The translations under genes and the position numbers were made by a program. The notes below the pieces were generated by a model. The model worked only from the letters and a program-made list of their open reading frames with translations. It was not told the DNA's origin and did no database searches. From NCBI GenBank assembly GCA_001949185.1, contig BDGG01000019.1:213231-277230 (forward strand): a stretch of DNA of 64,000 nt, given 5' to 3'. The stretch's first letter is position 1. Every line of letters begins with the position of its first letter. Below, in pieces: positions 1 through 10,969 of this stretch. Source of the stretch: Ramazzottius varieornatus. Lineage: Eukaryota; Tardigrada; Eutardigrada; Parachela; Ramazzottiidae.

Positions 1-330
1 AATGTGTCGAAGTCGAGGAGAATCCGGTCCGTCGACCTTATATAAGACAACTTTCACCAAAGTGATTGCCATGTGAAGATCTTTCGGGTGAGGCTATCTG
101 AAATTGACCAAGACGTCCAAATGGGTTTTCGACGTTCATGTCGTCATGGAGTAAATTATATGCAGCGCAGAATGACTGAGTTTTTCGCATTGAGTTCTTC
201 GCTGATGATATTCTCCAGAAATCCAGTTCTATCTGCGCCCTTGAAGGTTTCCTGGTATTCAGTCGACAATACCGTTCAACGAACTCCCAATGAACCAGGA
301 CGCTTGAGATACAATGGAACCGGGTGGGCA
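1..330. repeat. Duplicated upstream block, copy 1
   Basis: This block resembles the segment that begins near 37033. Both open with AATGTGTCGAA, both carry GGTCCGTCG followed by a TATATAAGA box (39-47 here, 37071-37079 there), and both keep recognisable stretches such as TCGACGTTCA and GGT(T/C)TCCTGGTATTCA in the same order. Each block lies a few hundred bases upstream of a copy of the same small secreted-protein gene. It is therefore probably a duplicated promoter and 5' leader rather than coding sequence. It may start before the window. Confidence 0.6.
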
Positions 331-587
331 CTCGTACTTTATATAGCGCTGATCATGTCGATACCGCCATACAGAATCCGTTCAAAGTCTTTGTTCTCTT
401 GCTTCGGTCTAACTACAAGCATTCACCTAACATCGCGAATGATCTTAAACCTCTGGTTTTTAAGCTCAGGTCTACGGCTGACGACAGTTTACTTACTTGG
501 GTGTCTCCGTCTCGGACTGTTTCCCAAAAGGCCAAAATCCTTGAAAATCTGAGCTGGTTTTTGATTAAACCAGCCAGTTTGTTAAAC

Positions 588-933
588 ATGAACCCCATTT
601 TTCTGGTTATGTTTTTACTTAAGTAGTTTGGGTTGTTGCAGAACTGGGATGGCGCAGTCTGGGACAGGACGCGGGTCGTGGAGTCAACTGTTGTGCCTGC
701 CTGGCACTGGCGGCCCCTGTTGGAATACCGGAGTCCCACACGGCTATCGCATGCAGCTAATCCCATACGACAACCATGCGCCACTGTCGTACCAAGGAGC
801 CGTTCTTCCTGGACTTCCGTCCCCGTCTGCTCCCTCACCGACTCCCTCGACCCAACACGACATCCGCATGGATCTTATCAACGTGACCAGCGTGAACATC
901 AGTGGCGTCAATATTTCCAACAATAAAAAATAA
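588..933 (+). pseudogene. Frame-broken paralogue of the small secreted protein at 37605
   Basis: An ATG at 588 begins a hydrophobic, signal-peptide-like stretch (MNPIFLVMFLLK) that runs into a stop at 624. The rest of the homology is in another frame, with an ATG at 649. That frame gives a proline- and serine-rich segment and the ending HDIRMDLINVTSVNIS...NNKK, closing at 933. The intact copy at 37605-37883 has a signal peptide joined to the same kind of tail (HDIHLTNVTFTNGT...NCKK) and shares a W...C(Y/L)PG..GPC core. Either this copy is broken between signal peptide and body, or a small intron near 590-645 (a TTGTTGCAG acceptor is present at 634-642) repairs the frame. I favour decay. Function is unknown. 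The tail of N-glycosylation sites suggests secretion. Confidence 0.45.
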
Positions 934-1182
934 CATAGGAGTGATAAGACTGTGCAAAATCAATCAACCGCTCATATTTGGTCTTACATTTCAGCCTCTC
1001 ACATTTTATCCTGCAACTTTTAACTTTCAACTTTCAACTTTCGAGATCAAATCTCCTTGACCGTCTCTAGTTAGACACTTTTTGTGGTTTCTTTTTGCGC
1101 CAAAGTCACGTTCTTTTAGACGGGGATTAAACTGTCGAGTTACGTTGTTGCAAAATGCCAAAATCGGAATAAACTTGCGCGG

Positions 1183-3256
1183 ATGATGGTCGATCTAATT
1201 GCGAGTTTAACTAGAGGAGCTATCTACGTTTCAGGCGAAGGATTGCGTTGCAGGGTTGCTTTGCTTGCTAGTTCACTTTCGACGCCAGTGGAGAAGAGAA
1301 CTATTGCCTTTGTCAGCGGTCATATCCATTGCCAGTGCTCAGTGGAAGATACAAAGGTACTGCTTCCCATCAAGCCACTGATCGAGCCACCGGAAGCTGC
1401 AGGCAGGCGGAATTCCTCTACTGGAACTGAGTTGAATACCTTCACAGTCATTTCAACCATTCCTAAGATCCTTGTTGGCAATCTCACTCTTCGACCAGGA
1501 GAAGAATTCAATGGTAAGTCACTATCTTTCCTTCAAATCCGTATTTCGGACATTTCTTTCGTGAAGTTGAGCTTGGCGTTAGCGCTGGACGCAGCGATTT
1601 CATGAATGGATGGTGACGTCATGCGCGGCTGACAAGAAGATGTTGTTGAATACACCATCAAGGTTTGTGCCCAGCACGGCCTTTAGTCTTTCGCTTCTGT
1701 GCCACTTTTCTAGCGTTGAGCGAAGAGCTGCTTTTGAGGAAATTCAGGTCCGTACCTAGCATGGCCCTGATTGAGTTACGGTGTTCTTTTGCTTTCAGTG
1801 CTCTACTCCGAAGTCATTCCCAAATCAACTTGCCCGTCTTTCCGTGGTCTCGCTGTTCGATACTCATGGAAGCTGGCTTTCCATTGTCAGGTCTTGGGAC
1901 AAGCGACGACGGTCATCCACATACCGCTATGGATAATGATCCTACCGGAAGTTGAGAAGGTTTTGCTGTCCAATGGTGATGGTATTCGACGGGCTAGTAA
2001 TGGCGATTCAGCAGTCGATGGAAAACTGCCCGAAGAACTCACCTTTCGAGAACACAATGCAGATGGGGAAGACGAAGTTTTCGTCCACAACGGACCGGTG
2101 AATTTGGAATCGGCCCTGCAAAGCTTGGACGAACTGACCAAGAAAAGGAATCCAAGTACGTACAATTGTTTTTTATGAATGGAAGGTCGGCAAACGCAAC
2201 GTACAAGATCGATCACTTCACTGGCGCGTGCTTCCAGCTAGTAACAATGAGAACGTGCGCCACTTGGGACGATGATCTTGTATGTTGCGTTTGCTCACCT
2301 TCCGAAATCCGAATATTATTTATGTTCATAGGCCGTCCATTCATGCTTGTTTTTATATTTTTCATTGCAGAAATCTTCAACATCGACTGCCAGTTCGGGA
2401 AGCTGGGAAAACTAACGCTTTCCAAGACGAAGTTCCGATTGGGGGAAGAAATTTACGGCAAGTTTGACTTCACGGACAAAAATGTCACTTGTATTCAGGT
2501 AAGAAGAACTTCCTTTCCATTAAATTTCTGTAAAGGGCTTACATTATTCTGGTTGTAGTATTTGGTCAGTTTGATTGGGGACGAACACATCTGCGAAGAC
2601 CATCGGAAACCGAAAGGCGTCGCTTTCTCGGAGAACATCGTCAGCAGAGCGAACGATTTCTGCCTGTGCCTACAACAATCAAACTTTTCTTTACCGATTC
2701 CGCTACACATCACACATTCTTTCTCATCTGAAATAAGTAGGGCAAAATATTTGACTGCTCGACAAAAAGACTCGACAACACTGTTCTGCCATGTGGCGCC
2801 CGTTTTCAGTGTCATTAGCTGATAAAATGCGCCACTTGGAAAAACGATCTGTTCGAATTTGTTTGCCGAAGTGGCGCACGTTTTTAGTGTTGCTGGTTGG
2901 AAAGGTGCGCCACTTGGAAAAAAAAGATCTTTTCGAATGGGTTTGCCGAGCTTCCGTCCTTCGTTTAAATTTCAGTTTCTTGAAAAGTGAGTAAGTTTTT
3001 CACTGATGATGTGATTGCAGTTGAGCTGAAGTGGAAGCTGCGCTTCGAGTTCGTGCTTTCAACCGAAGCCTTTCACCTCGACGTGCCTCAAGTAGCCAAC
3101 GAACAGCAGTCGGTTCTCTGGAGAGCTCCTGTCCGTATTCCGGTGGAGACCATCGCTTGGAACCTTCCCCTGGACATCTACCCAACTGACCCCGTGCAAG
3201 TCCACAGCGTCCATTTACGAGATAGCCTAGGTGGCGAAGTGAAGGTCCAGTTATAA
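1183..3256 (+). CDS. RGP1: RGP1, RAB6A-GEF complex partner 2
   Basis: Five exons join in frame: 1183-1513, 1799-2155, 2371-2498, 2559-2736 and 3021-3256, giving 409 residues (human RGP1 is 391). RGP1 is an arrestin-like protein that, with RIC1, forms the guanine-nucleotide exchange factor for RAB6 at the Golgi. The identification rests on collinear matches to the family: LTRGAIYVSGE at the start, IPKILVGNLTLRPGEE, RGLAVRYSWKLAFHC, LSKTKFRLGEEIYG, the SFSLPIPL-like segment SNFSLPIPLHITHSF, VELKWKLRFEFV and a C-terminal VPVETIAWNLP-like segment. The two ATGs at 1183 and 1186 are equivalent starts. A polyadenylation signal AATAAA lies at 3398-3403, 142 bp after the stop. Introns 2 and 4 contain the palindromic repeat described elsewhere. 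The next gene converges from the other strand and ends at 3519. Confidence 0.92.
2218..2300. repeat. GGCGCACG palindromic element
   Basis: In RGP1 intron 2: CTGGCGCGTGCTTCCAGC...GAACGTGCGCCACTTGG with the usual GATCTTGT flank. Confidence 0.8.
2788..2975. repeat. GGCGCACG palindromic element, two tandem copies
   Basis: In RGP1 intron 4. The second copy (2870-2955) is close to consensus: AAGTGGCGCACGTTTTTAGT then GTGCGCCACTTGG and the GTTTGCCGAGCTT flank. Confidence 0.9.
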
Positions 3257-3518
3257 AATATCCCTTTCGTATTCTTCGGCCGAGCTTTCTTCGTACTCTG
3301 TGAAGACCGTAGTATCAACGGCAGCTTTTCCTGAAACTAAGATAAATTCGCTATAACGAAGAGTGAAGAGTCCGCGCGTTTATATTTTCATGTTGAAAAT
3401 AAATTTGGACATATGTATCTGTGACTGCTTCAAGCTAGAAAAAGAGCTATAAAATTGTCGGCAGCTATCGTTGCACGAAACTGAAAAGAGAGCGTTTCAA
3501 TACAAGACAATGAAGAGA

Positions 3519-5443
3519 CTAGAACCCGTTCATTCTTCCTCCAAACATCATCGGCATGTTCACCATGCCAAATCCGCTTCCTGGCATTCGGTTACGGTGG
3601 TTCCTCATCGAAGACCACTGGTTCCTGCAAGAGAAGAACAATGAACCATCCATTCAGTTTTGTACAATACGCGATCGTTTTCAATATCTGAACGGGCATA
3701 GGCAGGTAAATTCAACCAGATCGCAATGTCAAGTGGCACTGTGGCGCAGGTTCTGGTTGTTGCTCGCTAAGATTATGTGCCACTTGAAAAAACGATCTTG
3801 TTTTATTCATTTGCCCACGTCCCAACCATCATACTCATTTGGATATAGCAGGAAAGATGATAGAAGTCTAACTTACGAGCCGCCATATCCGCCACCACCA
3901 TAACCAGACTGCTGGTTACCGCCATAGCCGCTTTGCTGCTGGTTCATTCCATAACTCGATTGCTGGTTCGATCCATAGCCGCTTTGCTGCTGGTTCATTC
4001 CATAACTCGATTGCTGGTTCGATCCATAGCCGCTTTGCTGCTGGGGAGCTCCATACCCGGAAGGTCTGTTGTTCTGGTTGCCGTAACCGCTGTCAGTATT
4101 CTGGACGTGTCCGTAGCCACCACTTTGCTGTTGCTGCTGAGGTTGACTGTATCCTTGCGGAGCCTGCGTTTGTCCATAAGAGCTTTGTTGGGCTTGTGGC
4201 TGGCCGTAGCTGCTCTGAGCCGGAGCCTCGCCATAACCGCCTTGTTGTTGGGCTGGACCTGGAGATTGCCCATAGGAACTCGGCTGGGCTGGCGGTGCTT
4301 GAGGCTGTCCATAGCTGCTCGGTGCAGGCGCCGGTGCCTGACCGTATCCAATCTGTTGCTGTTGCTGTTGTTGCTGGACCTGCGCCTGGCGATCGACTTC
4401 CTTCCTGCAAAATAATCGTAAAAGAAGGTCAGAATGTGCGCAAAACCACTCTGCCTTTCGCGTATTACTAATTACTAACTGTGATCATCCGGGCAGAAAC
4501 TTTCAGGAAAACTACAAAAGTTTTTGTGTACTTACAGCTTCACCTCTTCGGTTTTGTTCTTGTTTCTGTTGTTTTCGTTGGAAGTTTCATTCAAGTCTTC
4601 ATCAAGTTTTATTCCCCCAAACTGCCTGTTGGCATTCTTTTCCACTGCTGAAGAACTCGCCAGCTCCAATTCAGGCCGTTTCTCTTCCTTCTGTGCCGAG
4701 CTACCCGCAACACGCTGCCGTGTAACCAAGCTCGAGGCTTCCTTAGGTCGCGCAGTAGTCGGTGGCAGGTAACCGGTCGGCGCGTCGGTCGCTTCTTTAA
4801 TCTCGACTGCCTCGGTCGTAGTTCGAAGCTCAGTCACAATCCTCTTCCGGGTAGTGCTCACCAAATAGTCAGTAGGAATATCAATGTCTTCTTCGATCTC
4901 CACAGCCTCAGTTGTAGCTCTCATCATGGTAGGCTTGGTCTGACGTTCAGTTACGATTCGTTTCTGGGTGGTACTTACCAAGTAATCAGTCGGCGCGTCA
5001 GTATCGTCCTCGATTTCCACAGCCTCGGTGGTGGTAACGATGGATTTCTTGGGCGTAACGACTACACGCTTGCGTGTCGTAACTTGGTAGTCGGTTTTGT
5101 CATCTTCGTCAATGTCCTTCAGTTCGTAAGCCGCGCTCGTGGCCGTCAGTCGTTTCCTGGTCGTCGTCGTAACTTTGGAAGCGTAATCGCTGTCGTCGTG
5201 AGCTTCGTTATCCTTGATCTGGGCGTTACCCGAGGTGGAGATTTTCAGCGAGCCGGTAATGGAGAAGAGTTTCAGGCTGGAGGATTTTTTCTGTGACGAT
5301 TTCTCGCTCTTCTTGTGCTCAACCTTCGAAGACGTTCGACCATAGACGCTGTCTTCTGCGATATCTAACTGACCATAGGTCACAGCCAGAAGCGCTGACA
5401 AACATACCAACGACAGACCGCACCAACGGGCTATTCCAGCCAT
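3519..5443 (-). CDS. Secreted protein with charged Thr-rich repeats and prion-like SYGQ tail
   Basis: Three exons (5443-4536, 4404-3877, 3624-3519) join to 513 residues with phases that agree. Residues 1-24 form a clear signal peptide (hydrophobic run VCLSALLAVTYG), followed by a Ser/Lys-rich stretch. Residues about 95-235 hold degenerate 35-40 residue repeats built on TTEAVEIE..TDAPTDYLVST and TT(R/Q)KRIVTE. From about 310 to 475 the protein is a low-complexity domain of Gln, Gly, Ser and Tyr, with many SSYGQ, QQSGYG and GGYG units and few charges. It closes with GGGGYGG and a short Met/Arg/Gly tail. Such composition is typical of FUS/EWS-type prion-like domains, but here it follows a signal peptide, so an extracellular role such as cuticle, adhesive or gel is more likely. 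I recognise no named family. A perfect 51-bp tandem repeat sits inside the tail. Confidence 0.8.
3728..3815. repeat. GGCGCACG palindromic element, degraded
   Basis: AAGTGGCACTGTGGCGCAGG...TATGTGCCACTTG in the last intron of the prion-like gene. Confidence 0.7.
3928..4044. repeat. 51-bp tandem repeat encoding 17-residue prion-like unit
   Basis: Two identical 51-bp units (3928-3978, 3979-4029) and the first 15 bp of a third encode SSYGMNQQQSGYGSNQQ on the minus strand. Identity at the DNA level shows a very recent tandem expansion inside the low-complexity domain, so allele length is probably variable. Confidence 0.9.
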
Positions 5444-7407
5444 GGTGTGGATTTATTTCGAGAAACACGTCGGGAGAAAACCAAAATTCCGAGCAGTTGC
5501 ACACTCGTATTTTTGAGTGGCACCAACTATGTAAACCTGAGTTCTCTATATTTTCTCGCATTTTGAGTTCGTTACGTATCCGGTGTTCGTTTTTCGCTGG
5601 ATACAGCCTCGAGGATATGACACTGTCCAGTCTTTTGTCTTGTGTTCCGTACGAGAGACAGGTGGTTACATCAGCAACTATGTAACATCATAGATTTCTG
5701 GCTTGATGAAATCAAAAAATGATGTAAAGATTTCTCGATTTTTCCGCTTGAATCCAACTATCCGGTTGGCATATCGTAAATTTACCATCATAATCCGGCA
5801 ATTATTTTGTGTGGTGTGAGACGAGAACGTAACAATTGAACGGTCTCCTGCAGGTCACGCGCCGTGACACTTTCGTCGTCACTTTCAAGTTCCGACGGCT
5901 CAGATTGTCCACACATTACTGACAACAATCATTACACTTTATTAACCAATGATTATTTCAACAGGCTGATAGGTATCGAAATCTGAATGACTAAATTAAA
6001 GCGGAGAATTCACAGGTGTGAAGTGTTACCGTATCATACAATGCGTTGTACAGTATGTGCATGCTTCCGCCAAGTGACTACCACCTGGAACTTTGACGTA
6101 CAAACAAAAATTCAAATTGTTTGTTTCAGTCTCGTTCCTTCAGACATTACCTACAATTTTTTAAGCTGCTTTTGCTGAGACATAGTAGCTTTTTCGCATG
6201 CACTGAGTCCTGAGCTGGAAAAATCGATTTGTATGACTGCCGGTGAGGAAGACTTTTCACCACGAGCATAACGTGGCCTCTAAACCTTCGTGTGCAAGTA
6301 CTCATCTTCGGTTTGCATTTACCGGACTTACAGCTATCTGGGTTCTTATCAAGAACTGAGGAAGTTCGCAGCAGTGCCATCAAATCTTACAAATGATTTA
6401 AAACCGCCGATTCTGCTGATTTTGCCCGGAAACCGCTGCTCATGGCGAAAACCGTAACCTACGCTTCGAACCAAAAGTTTGGACTTCCCACCACTCCCCA
6501 TGCAGCATAATCTCTGTGTTAATTACTGTTTTTGCTGACACCGCAATACCTCTTCAGAAAGCTGGATATAAAGTTTTCGAAGTTGCTCAAAATCTGGAAA
6601 AGTTATTGATTCACGCATGTTTGGTTTTCGCGGAAGTTTTCGTGCACTCAAGCCCCACTCATGTACTCGAACCAATTCTCATTTCAAATAACCCATAAAG
6701 TCAGCCACCCGTTCAGGCTTATATCTGTCGGTAAAATATCAAAACCATTTTGAGATTTTCTAGCGACCCTCTATATTTCGGCACGATTTTATTAAATCTG
6801 TTGTATAATTCAATCAACGGGACACACGACGACACAGATTCTTTTTTCGGGAGCTAAAGTATAGTTGAACAACCTCTAATCGGCAGTCTCAAGGCAAAAG
6901 TGCAGCAGGATAAGATAAGATTTGTTTTGCGAAGGGAGAAGAAGCAAAACGGCCGCGCCGGAGCAGCTACCTGCTTGCACCTTCCCCAGTCCCGGGTCGA
7001 GTTTCGACTTCCCATAGACAGTTTTACAGGCCAAGTAAAGTAGTTACTTTTCAGGTGGCAAAAGGAGTTCTCAATTACCGAAAAATAGTCGTGAGGACGA
7101 ACTCCCACTCATTTGAGAGAGCCATGAAAATCGCGACGTAGTAGTCACTTGGCGGAAACACCTTGTAACTGTACTGTACTCATCATAACGTTGCTTGTCG
7201 GTGTGCGACTCTGAGTTTCATTTTTATAGTTCGAGAAAGCACCTACCGTTAGCCGATGTGAAGGCCGGCTGTAGCCTCACTGCGTAGATCCAGAAAGCAT
7301 TTTCAGTTTCTCAAAAATCACCTCGTGCAAGAAAAACTTCAGGTGACACTGGCCAACGCTGCAACGCGGAAACTTCCCGATCGAAGTTCTTACCAGAAGG
7401 ATCACCT
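5444..7407. other. Gene-free interval
   Basis: The interval holds the promoter of the prion-like gene (just above 5444) and the 3' flank of GNB1L. I see AT-rich unique sequence with no reading frame that looks like an exon and no copy of the palindromic element. Confidence 0.5.
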
Positions 7408-8742
7408 TCAGTATAACGGCCACACAGAAATCAGGCCATCTTTTCCTCCCAGGACCACACAGTTCCGTTCCCTCACCATCGCGTACTCGATGCACTGCAC
7501 CGTGTCCTTATGCATATCAAGAACGGCAAGTGGCTTCAACGCTTTCCAAGAGTATATTCTGGCTGTGAAGTCCCAGCTGGATACAGTTACGATCTTGTTG
7601 TCCGGTCGGATCTTCACGTCACTCACTCCGCTGGTCGACAAGGAAGTGCTGTCGAGAGGGTCGAGACCCGTCGGAGTGATCTTGAACCGCCGAAGGAGGT
7701 TGCTGGTTCCTCCGACGATGAGAAGGTCGCGGTCCGTGTCGACGTCGAGAGCCAATGGAGTAAGTGCGCCGAAGTCTTCATCACAGTGTACAGACCTGGG
7801 TGAGCTTGTTCGGAAAGCGGAGGAGACGAAAACGGGAAGGGAAGGTGAGCGAATGTCCCACAGGAGCACGTCGCCGCTTTCGTGGGCAACGAACAACTGT
7901 CGGTCCTGAAAATGAACAAGCGCTAGTGGCGGTTGTAAGTTTGTCACTAACAGTAAAACTCCGTAGAAAAAATACCGCGAGTGGCTGAACGGGAATCTCT
8001 TTCTATAAAATTTCGGGGTGGCTCTGGTACCAAAGAAACGACTAAAGTTAGCCAGTAACCTCGAAGGTAAACCCGAAAACACATTTTTCCTCCGTTCGTG
8101 TCACATACCGGAGCATGACGTCAGGAAAAAGTCAGTATTACAGTCACATTACAATCTGAACTCAGCATGCCTTCATCAGCACAATGCGCGTATCTTGCCA
8201 ATTATCATTAATTTTACTTTGTATCTGGCGGCGCGCATCGGTGGTCCTATACACTCCTCCGGACAAAGAAGTGCCGCAGGCTCGAACGTTTCTGCGTCCA
8301 CCAGTCCAAGTGCGCTGGCATTTCTCGCAACGCCTCCTGAAGGTAAGGCAATCAATGCGGCTTCGGGAAGGTCCAGTGCGGGGCAGAATCCGAGTTGCTG
8401 CCCGGGCGAGCTTACCTGAAGTCGGACGGGTGTGCTTTCTGCTAGTCGCCACTTGTGCAGAGATCCGTTGCGAACTTGTATGCTCACTTCGTCTGAAGTT
8501 CTAGCTGAAGGAATGATAGAGAGAACGGTGTCGTTTTTCTCAGCGAGCTCGTCACAGCGGAATTTCGTCGAAAGTTTCTTTGTCGAGACCAGGTCCCAGA
8601 CGTAGACGAAGGTGTGAGTTGATCCGGAGAATAGTCGACCGGCCAGCAATCCTTCTGATTTGTAACGCATGCAGGAGACGGTTCCTTCGCTTCCATGAAA
8701 CGTCAGGGAAGGCTCCGGAGGAGGTAGCTTGTCAGAGGCCAT
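7408..8742 (-). CDS. GNB1L: GNB1L-like WD40 protein
   Basis: Two exons, 8742-8253 and 7946-7408, join to 342 residues (human 327). WD-repeat proteins of this family have six WD repeats. GNB1L is known to work with the TELO2-TTI1-TTI2 axis that stabilises PIKK kinases, an interesting link to ATR at the other end of this window. Family hallmarks visible here include the start P-PP-P-LTFHG, FSGSTHTFVYVWDL, LGFCPALDL, the SGDVLLWD strand and the last repeats SDVKIRPDNKIVTVSSWD and GGKDGLISVWPLY, all collinear with the human protein. The junction was chosen because GAG GAG T|GTATAG and TTAG|TG ACA agree in phase. The gene starts 413 bp from PGLS on the other strand. Confidence 0.9.
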
Positions 8743-9155
8743 GGCGATGATGAACTTCCAAAGGAGAACTGCGATCTGCGAAGGCTACCTACGAAGAAAA
8801 TTTCACTAAATCTTGTTTCGGTTCAATCAAGCCGAACACCCGAGCCGTCAATCAATCGATGATGAGCAAGTCAGTCAGACTGTGGTATGTCAGGTCAGTG
8901 TGACGGTACAGTTTCTTACACACGCGTATCACACTCTTACGCGACTCGTGTCATGTCACAAGATAACACAACAGCACAATCAGCCGGCTTTGTTATCGTT
9001 TCTTCCCTCTCAAGTTAATTCTGATCGCAGACCTTCCAGTCCGAGCTTCCTACTCACTTTTCTCACTTCATATGTTCTGTTGCAGATAAGAAGACACCTG
9101 AAACGCCACGGCTCAGCTCCTTCGTCAATACTTGCCATCATTCCTACGCGTCAAC
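8743..9155. promoter_or_regulatory. Divergent promoter interval GNB1L / PGLS
   Basis: The two start codons point away from each other across 413 bp. No TATA box stands out. The segment is non-coding in all frames and must contain both 5' leaders. Confidence 0.6.
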
Positions 9156-10131
9156 ATGACTGACTCCCTGAAGATAATCGTCTACAAGTCGGGCTCAGAC
9201 TTGGAAAACGGCATGCACGAGCTGCTGAAGCGCTTAGCCAAGGAAGCCATCGCGGCGCGTGGAAAGTTTACTCTTGGAGTTTCAGGTACACTTGGCACTT
9301 TGCAACACTAATGCTCGATTCATAAAGTCGGTGGATGTTTTGCAGGTGGAAGCATGGCCAAACAGCTGACTGCTGCCGTTCCCGACATCTACCCGAAAGG
9401 ACAGGAAGAATGGAAGAAGTGGCATGTATTCTTCTGCGATGAACGCATCGTTGCCTTTGACGATAAGGAAAGCACCTACGGAGACTACAAGAAAAACCTG
9501 ATCGCTAAAGTGCCGGAACTGGAGTCACAGTTTGTCGTCATCGATCCTTCCAAAGACGGTAATGTTGGATCGAAATTCCGTCACAAATGTTACAAGTGGC
9601 TTTACTGTTATCTTTTTGTGGTTTTTAGCTGAGAATAACGCTCTGCACTATCATAATCAGCTTGTCCAACGTTTCGGAAATGCTATGTTTCCGATTTTCG
9701 ACCTGTTGCTGACTGGAATGGGTCCCGATGGACACACTTGCTCCTTATTTCCGGGTCATCCGTTGCTAGAAGTATGAATTTTTCTAAGCCAACGAATCAC
9801 TGTTCTTTCTTTTGTTAAGTTCTCTGGGTCTTGAAGCGTCTGGGGAACGTTTTAGGAGCGTCGAAAATGGGTCGCAGCCATCACCGATTCGCCAAAGCCT
9901 CCGCCAAGCCGCATCACCCTTACGCTGCCAGTACTGAACCACGCTCGTAACGTCGCTTTCATCGTGGCTGGCTCGAACAAGGCAGAAGCGGTAAAGAAGG
10001 TCCTGGAGGACCAGGAGAAGTTGCCGTCGGGAATGGTTCAGCCTCAATCGAATGGCGGTAAGCTGTACTGGATGCTAGACAGTGAGGCTGCTTCTGGGTT
10101 GAAGAACACCAGAACGCACACTGAGTTATAG
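9156..10131 (+). CDS. PGLS: 6-phosphogluconolactonase
   Basis: Four exons (9156-9285, 9346-9558, 9629-9771, 9856-10131) give 253 residues (human 258). The enzyme hydrolyses 6-phosphogluconolactone to 6-phosphogluconate, the second step of the oxidative pentose phosphate pathway, in the cytosol. Signature segments are present in order: [11 protein letters not shown] near residue 42, FFCDERIV near 75, [20 protein letters not shown] near 145 and the C-terminal [18 protein letters not shown]. All active-site regions are intact and the length is normal. Confidence 0.95.
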
Positions 10132-10747
10132 GCATGCAAAGATCCTTGGCCGTTATTTCGGCGTAATTCCTTCATACGAAGTTTATTTTCGATTCATATA
10201 ATCTTTTCATAGTAATCGTATTTCCCGGTTCTATTCCACTGTGCGATGTGCGGAAGATGGAGGGAGGATTCGGTAATATTTTGACGATGTTCTATTTTTT
10301 TGACACGGCAAGACTGCTTCGCTGAGGTTGTCGAAATGTATTTTTCCGTCCCTGTAGTGGTTTGCATTCGACCTGTACAGTCAAGAGTTCTGGTTTTTAC
10401 TGGCTCTAAAGAGTTCCAGTGCGTACAAAATAACGGAAGGGGGAGTGCTGCGAGCTTGCGACAGTAGACTTCCGGTCCGAGCATGGTATGACATGTCATA
10501 TTACGTTCTTCACAGTCTATCGACAGCTGACAGCAAAAGCGTCGTTTTTATGCCTTGATTTGATCACGGTAGAAACCTTGATCGGCTTGAACCAGAGAAG
10601 GATCTTTCATTTCCACAGATCCCAACTGCGTGTTCTCCTCTCTGGGTTCTCCCAGATCTGATACTTGTTGCTGGTGTATTCTGCGCGGTATGCCGGATGA
10701 TCTTCAATACTCTGAAGTACTGAAGTTTAAACCAGCGATCGGTAACG
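10132..10747. other. Gene-free interval between PGLS and PET100
   Basis: This holds the 3' flank of PGLS and the promoter of PET100. No additional exon or repeat is recognised. Confidence 0.5.
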
Positions 10748-10969
10748 ATGGGGCTGAAGCTGGAGCTATTGAGGATGTCGATCTACATCGGATTTCCGGT
10801 TGCCCTCTTTTACGTCTTTCACCAGCCGCAACTTTACGAAGCTGCTACCGTGGATATGAGAAGGAAGCTTTACCCGCCTGAGAGTGAGCTAAACCTCGAG
10901 GAGTACAGGCAGTTTGTCGACGAAGTGGATGCGGATAGAAAGAAGAAAGATGCTTCCTATAGGAGGTGA
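10748..10969 (+). CDS. PET100: PET100, cytochrome c oxidase assembly factor
   Basis: A single exon of 73 residues, the same length as human PET100. The start MGLKLELLRMSIYIGFPVA corresponds to the family's MGVKLE..RM..Y..FPVA mitochondrial import and membrane segment. The RR/K-R-L-PPE segment (RRKLYPPE) and a charged C-terminal helix follow. PET100 is an inner-membrane protein that chaperones assembly of complex IV. The gene is intronless and short. Confidence 0.88.
   Translation: MGLKLELLRMSIYIGFPVALFYVFHQPQLYEAATVDMRRKLYPPESELNLEEYRQFVDEVDADRKKKDASYRR

Noticed and set aside
3877-4404. FUS/EWS-family RNA-binding protein
   Set aside because: Only the low-complexity composition is shared. 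There is no RRM or zinc finger and the N terminus is a signal peptide.
3933-4415. Leucine-rich 160-codon plus-strand frame
   Set aside because: It is the complement of the Gln/Ser/Gly-rich tail. Repetitive DNA is open in several frames, but signal peptide and splice phases support the minus strand.
7325-7909. 194-codon plus-strand open frame
   Set aside because: It is the antisense shadow of the second GNB1L exon, whose minus-strand protein matches the family over its full length.
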